Shown here piece after piece: positions 6,653 to 9,285 of a stretch of DNA of 9,285 bases. This DNA comes from Thermoguttaceae bacterium (GTDB lineage: Bacteria; Planctomycetota; Planctomycetia; Pirellulales; Thermoguttaceae): NCBI GenBank assembly GCA_024653385.1, contig JANLFZ010000037.1, positions 249-9,533 on the forward strand, read 5' to 3'. The notes beneath the pieces are model-generated. The model was not told the origin of the DNA. It searched no databases and saw only the letters and a list, made by a program, of their open reading frames with translations. Numbering within the stretch: the stretch's first letter is position 1; every line of letters starts with the position of its first letter. The position numbers and the translations under genes were made by a program.

Positions 6653-6665
6653 CGCGCCCAGCGCG

Positions 6666-6694
6666 TCGACAAGCCTTCGCGCCTTTTCTATACT
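6666..6694 (+). promoter_or_regulatory. Near-consensus sigma70-type promoter of the cytochrome gene
   Basis: TCGACA (6666-6671) and TATACT (6689-6694) each match the -35 and -10 consensus at five of six positions and are separated by exactly 17 bases. The -10 box sits in a locally AT-rich patch (TTTTCTATACT). Transcription would start near 6701, giving an 80-base leader before the ATG at 6782. Confidence 0.65.
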
Positions 6695-6738
6695 AGACGC
6701 GCCCGCCGGAGAGTCCCTCCTCAGAGGCACGCCTTGCG

Positions 6739-6753
6739 CAATGCTTCGCATTG
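6739..6753 (+). promoter_or_regulatory. Leader hairpin before the cytochrome gene
   Basis: CAATGC (6739-6744) and GCATTG (6748-6753) can form a perfect six-pair stem with a TTC loop in the 5' leader, 17 bases upstream of the ribosome binding site GGAG (6771-6774). That GGAG is 7 bases before the ATG and stays outside the stem, so the hairpin more likely affects stability than blocks translation. Confidence 0.35.
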
Positions 6754-6781
6754 GTCCTTCGATGATGTTAGGAGACGCAAC

Positions 6782-8695
6782 ATGACGCGTATGGTGTTCC
6801 GAATCGCTATGGCACTGGCCTGCGGCCTGGTCGCGGCCACAGCGACGGCCGAGCCGGGCAAGTACCTTGGCCCGTCCGATGTGATCGCCTCCAAGGACGG
6901 CGCCACCCTCTTCGTGCTTTGCGTCGACGCGAAGCAGGTGGCGGTGGTCGAGGCGGCCGGGGGAAAGGTGGCCCGGTCGATCGCCTTGCCCGCCGAACCC
7001 ACCGGCCTGTGCCTGAGCCCCGATGGGACCAAGCTCTACGTGACCTGCGCCGCGCCGCAAGGCACGGTGTCGGTGATCGACGTGGCCTCGGGGCAGACCC
7101 AGGCCACGATCGCCGCCGGCCACACGGCCGGAGCGCCGGTGGTCACGCCCGACGGCAAGCGGCTGTACGTCTCCAACCGCTTCAACAACGATGTCTCGGT
7201 GATCGACCTCGACGCGAAGAAGGAGATCGCCCGCGTGCCCGCCGTGCGCGAGCCGATCGCCGCGGCCATCACCCCCGACGGCAAGACCGTGGTCGTCGCG
7301 AATCTGCTGCCGAACGACAAGGCCGATTCGTACGACGTGGCCGCGGTGGTCACGCTGATCGACACCGCCACCAACCAAACGGCGTCGGTTCGGTTGCTCA
7401 ACGGGTCGTCGGGCGTGCGCGACGTGTGCATTTCGCCCGACGGCAAGTTCGCCTACGTCACGCACATCCTCGCCCGGTATCAAATGCCCACCACGCAGCT
7501 CGAGCGGGGATGGATGAATACCAACGCGATGTCGATCATCGACCTTGCCGCGAAGAAGTTGGTCAACGCCGTGTTGCTGGACGACATCGACCTGGGCGCG
7601 GCGCTTCCCTGGGGCATCGGGGTGACCGCCGACGGCAAGACCATCTGCGTGGCCCACGCCAGCACCCACGAGGTCAGCGTGATCGACGCGGCCGCGATGT
7701 TCGAGAAACTGGCGAAGATCCCGGCCGAGATCAAGCCGGGCGAGACGCCCAAGCCCTATGACGACCGCGGCAGCTTCTCGTCGACGACCCAGGCCGACGT
7801 GCCCAACGATTTGGCCTTCCTCGTGGGGCTGCGCAAACGGGTGCGGCTCCAGGCGATGAACCTCTGGGGCACGGCTCCCGAGGGCCCCATGGTCAACGGC
7901 CCGCGCGGACTGGCGATCGTCGGATCGAAAGCCTATGTCGCCGTCTACTTTACCGACCAACTCGCCGTGGTCGATATGTCGCCCAAACCCGAAAAGGCCG
8001 TCACGATCGTTCCTTTGGGCCCGACGGTCGAGTTCACCAAGGTGCGCCGGGGCGAGATGTTCTTCCACGACGCCGATCTCTGCTTCCAGCATTGGCAGAG
8101 CTGCGCGAGCTGTCACCCCGACGCCCGCGTCGACGGCCTGAACTGGGACCTGATGAACGACGGCATGGGCAATCCGAAGAACAACAAGAGCATGCTTCTG
8201 GTCCACAGGACCCCGCCCGCGATGTCCGAAGGCGTGCGCGCGACGGGCGAGCAAGCCGTCCGCTCGGGCATTACGCACATCCAGTTCGCCGTGCGACCCG
8301 ATGAGGACGCCCAGGCCATCGACGAGTACCTCAAGTCGCTCAAGCCGGTCCCCAGCCCGTATCTGGTCAACGGCCAACTGAGCGAGGCGGCCAAGCGCGG
8401 CGAGGCGCTGTTCATGAGCGAGCGGGTGGGCTGCGCCAAGTGCCATCCGGCGCCCCTGTTCACCGATCTGCAAATGCACGATGTCGAGTCGAAAGGCCAA
8501 TACGACCGGCGCGCCGACTTCGACACCCCCACCTTGATCGAGTGCTGGCGCACCGCGCCCTACCTCCACGACGGCCGCTACACCACGATGAAGCAGTTGA
8601 TCAAGGAGGGCAAGCACGGCCGCAAGTTCGGCGAAGTCGAAAAACTCACCGAACAAGAGATCAACGACCTGGTCGAGTACGTGCTGTCGCTCTGA
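6782..8695 (+). CDS. Secreted YVTN beta-propeller protein with C-terminal dihaem cytochrome c region
   Basis: A 637-residue exported protein, predicted to be a periplasmic or surface redox protein. Residues 1-23 form a signal peptide (hydrophobic 9-19, ATA before EPG). Seven propeller repeats follow, each with a strand pattern like PTGLCLSPDGTKLYVTC, near residues 31, 73, 118, 157, 212, 277 and 374, enough for one seven-bladed propeller. The C-terminal part has two haem-attachment sites, CASCH (441-445) and CAKCH (551-555). RGEMFFHDADL before the first and TPTLIECWRTAPYLHDGR (582-599) after the second are typical of the MauG/cytochrome c peroxidase family. The haem sites are only 110 residues apart, against roughly 145-170 in peroxidases and MauG, so the first haem domain is shortened. 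The start has GGAG 7 bases upstream and a promoter at 6666-6694. It may be a peroxidase, an electron-transfer protein or an oxidase of an unknown partner; the sequence does not decide. Confidence 0.92.
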   Translation: MTRMVFRIAMALACGLVAATATAEPGKYLGPSDVIASKDGATLFVLCVDAKQVAVVEAAGGKVARSIALPAEPTGLCLSPDGTKLYVTCAAPQGTVSVIDVASGQTQATIAAGHTAGAPVVTPDGKRLYVSNRFNNDVSVIDLDAKKEIARVPAVREPIAAAITPDGKTVVVANLLPNDKADSYDVAAVVTLIDTATNQTASVRLLNGSSGVRDVCISPDGKFAYVTHILARYQMPTTQLERGWMNTNAMSIIDLAAKKLVNAVLLDDIDLGAALPWGIGVTADGKTICVAHASTHEVSVIDAAAMFEKLAKIPAEIKPGETPKPYDDRGSFSSTTQADVPNDLAFLVGLRKRVRLQAMNLWGTAPEGPMVNGPRGLAIVGSKAYVAVYFTDQLAVVDMSPKPEKAVTIVPLGPTVEFTKVRRGEMFFHDADLCFQHWQSCASCHPDARVDGLNWDLMNDGMGNPKNNKSMLLVHRTPPAMSEGVRATGEQAVRSGITHIQFAVRPDEDAQAIDEYLKSLKPVPSPYLVNGQLSEAAKRGEALFMSERVGCAKCHPAPLFTDLQMHDVESKGQYDRRADFDTPTLIECWRTAPYLHDGRYTTMKQLIKEGKHGRKFGEVEKLTEQEINDLVEYVLSL

Positions 8696-8766
8696 CCTCC
8701 ACGCCAGCGACGTTCCCGACGCAAGCCCCGTACGGGCTCCGCAAACGCCGAGGTTTGCGAAGTCCG
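8696..8766. other. Start of the convergent intergenic region with two small hairpins
   Basis: Downstream of the cytochrome stop, AGCCC (8724-8728) pairs with GGGCT (8734-8738), and CGCAAAC (8740-8746) pairs perfectly with GTTTGCG (8753-8759). Neither has a T-tail. They precede the main terminator and may be part of the mRNA 3' end. No gene is visible. Confidence 0.35.
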
Positions 8767-8819
8767 ACGTCATGGAACCCAAGGTCGCCGCGCTTCCTTG
8801 GGTTCCCTGACGTTTCTTG
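8767..8819 (+). terminator. Strong rho-independent terminator of the cytochrome gene
   Basis: The stem ACGTCA-T-GGAACCCAAGG (8767-8784) pairs with CCTTGGGTTCC-C-TGACGT (8796-8813), 17 pairs around one T/C mismatch with an 11-base loop. TTTCTTG follows on the plus strand, 72 bases after the cytochrome stop. On the minus strand the stem has no T-tail, so it would work only weakly for the convergent aldolase gene. Confidence 0.8.
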
Positions 8820-8844
8820 ATTCCGGCAACGGCCCAATCAAATC

Positions 8845-9285
8845 CTAGCGCTTCGATCCGAGCGACTTGCGCACCGCCTCGAGCTGGCCCGCCGAGCCGA
8901 GCATCTGGTTCTTATGGGCGATGTACTTCGCGTACTCGGCCATGAAGGGCTTGCCGGGCGTGCGCGGGTCGAAGTCCTCGGGCTTGTCGCGGAAACTCTC
9001 GCGGTACGTGGCGCACCACACCAGGCGGCCGTCGGTGTCGATGTTGATCTTGCAGATTCCCAGCCTCGCCGCCGGGAGATACTGGTCTTCGCGCACGCCG
9101 CTGGTGTTCTTCATCTTCCCGCCCGCCGCATTGATCCGGTCGACCCACTCCTTGGGGACACTGCTGGATCCGTGCATCACCAGGGGGTAGCCCTTGGGCA
9201 AGGCGCCTTGGATCTCGGCCAGCCGGTCCAGACGCAGGGACTGGCTGCCGGCAAACTTGTAGGCGCCGTGCGACGTGCCGATGGC
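8845..9285 (-). CDS. fba: Class II fructose-bisphosphate aldolase (C-terminal part, runs off window)
   Basis: This cytoplasmic glycolysis/gluconeogenesis enzyme splits fructose 1,6-bisphosphate to dihydroxyacetone phosphate and glyceraldehyde 3-phosphate using a divalent metal, usually zinc. The 146 visible residues are the C-terminal part of a protein normally of 300-350 residues. AIGTSHGAYKF at the window edge contains a zinc-ligand histidine, VMHGSSSVP (residues 36-44 of the fragment) a second one, and KINIDTDGRL (79-88) is the conserved substrate-phosphate segment. The form with MHGSSSVP and an FDPR segment is closest to the class IIB type found in cyanobacteria, Thermus and planctomycetes. 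The N-terminal part and start lie beyond 9285. It converges on the cytochrome gene with a 149-base gap and has no clear terminator of its own beyond the shared hairpin. A relative such as tagatose-bisphosphate aldolase is less likely. Confidence 0.93.
   Translation of the reverse strand, partial: AIGTSHGAYKFAGSQSLRLDRLAEIQGALPKGYPLVMHGSSSVPKEWVDRINAAGGKMKNTSGVREDQYLPAARLGICKINIDTDGRLVWCATYRESFRDKPEDFDPRTPGKPFMAEYAKYIAHKNQMLGSAGQLEAVRKSLGSKR

Noticed and set aside
5461..6672. Fusion of the MDR dehydrogenase with upstream sequence as one 770-residue protein
   Set aside because: The N-terminal part of that frame is a shadow of the Gfo/Idh/MocA gene; the dehydrogenase domain begins only near 5460-5409.
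6442..6696. Small plus-strand protein of 84 codons in the divergent region
   Set aside because: Its start is antisense within the oxidoreductase gene, it lacks a ribosome binding site, and it reads through the T-tailed hairpin and promoter boxes.
6503..6781. Upstream extension of the cytochrome gene to 6503
   Set aside because: It would bury the signal peptide and include the promoter and a T-tailed hairpin. The ATG at 6782 has a good GGAG and a normal leader peptide.
6533..8782. Minus-strand open frame of 749 codons opposite the cytochrome gene
   Set aside because: The translation mirrors the propeller repeats of the plus strand as His/Asp/Arg/Gly-rich repeats. It has no motif of its own, and the plus-strand gene has a signal peptide, promoter and terminator.

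Overview
The window is GC-rich bacterial DNA with almost no unused space: six protein genes, two of them cut by the window edges, read mostly from the minus strand. No gene names the host. The combination of SGLT-type sodium:sugar symporters with large extra loops, a Gfo/Idh/MocA oxidoreductase, a zinc MDR dehydrogenase and a secreted YVTN-propeller/dihaem cytochrome c protein is typical of Planctomycetota and related groups. I infer a planctomycete-like heterotroph with a Gram-negative-type periplasm.

Layout on the minus strand, from high to low coordinates. (1) 9285-8845: C-terminal half of a class II fructose-bisphosphate aldolase. (2) 6476-5466 and 5460-4360: a Gfo/Idh/MocA NAD(P)-dependent oxidoreductase followed 5 bases later by a zinc-dependent sorbitol/threonine-dehydrogenase-like MDR enzyme, clearly co-transcribed. 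(3) After a 167-base spacer, 4192-2291 and 2269-281: two sodium:solute symporters 21 bases apart. One resembles Vibrio vSGLT and the other animal SGLT, and both keep the sugar-contacting residues. (4) 19 bases further on, 261-1: the N-terminal part of QueC, a 7-deazaguanine (queuosine precursor) synthase.

On the plus strand, 6782-8695 encodes an exported protein with seven YVTN-type propeller repeats followed by two CXXCH haem sites in a MauG/cytochrome c peroxidase-like region. It has a near-consensus sigma70-type promoter (6666-6694), a short leader with a hairpin, a good ribosome binding site and a strong rho-independent terminator (8767-8819). The 305-base divergent region 6477-6781 also holds a candidate minus-strand promoter, several hairpins and an orphan T-tailed terminator-like hairpin.

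How the genes may work together (inference): the two symporters import a sugar or sugar derivative by sodium coupling, and the two dehydrogenases oxidise or epimerise it. The aldolase belongs to central glycolysis. The cytochrome protein is a separate periplasmic redox unit. QueC looks like an unrelated passenger at the end of the transporter operon. I see no tRNA, rRNA, CRISPR array, insertion sequence or phage gene. The likely new material is the structured divergent region, the transporter pair with its inserts, and the shortened dihaem module, rather than a wholly new defence or mobile system.
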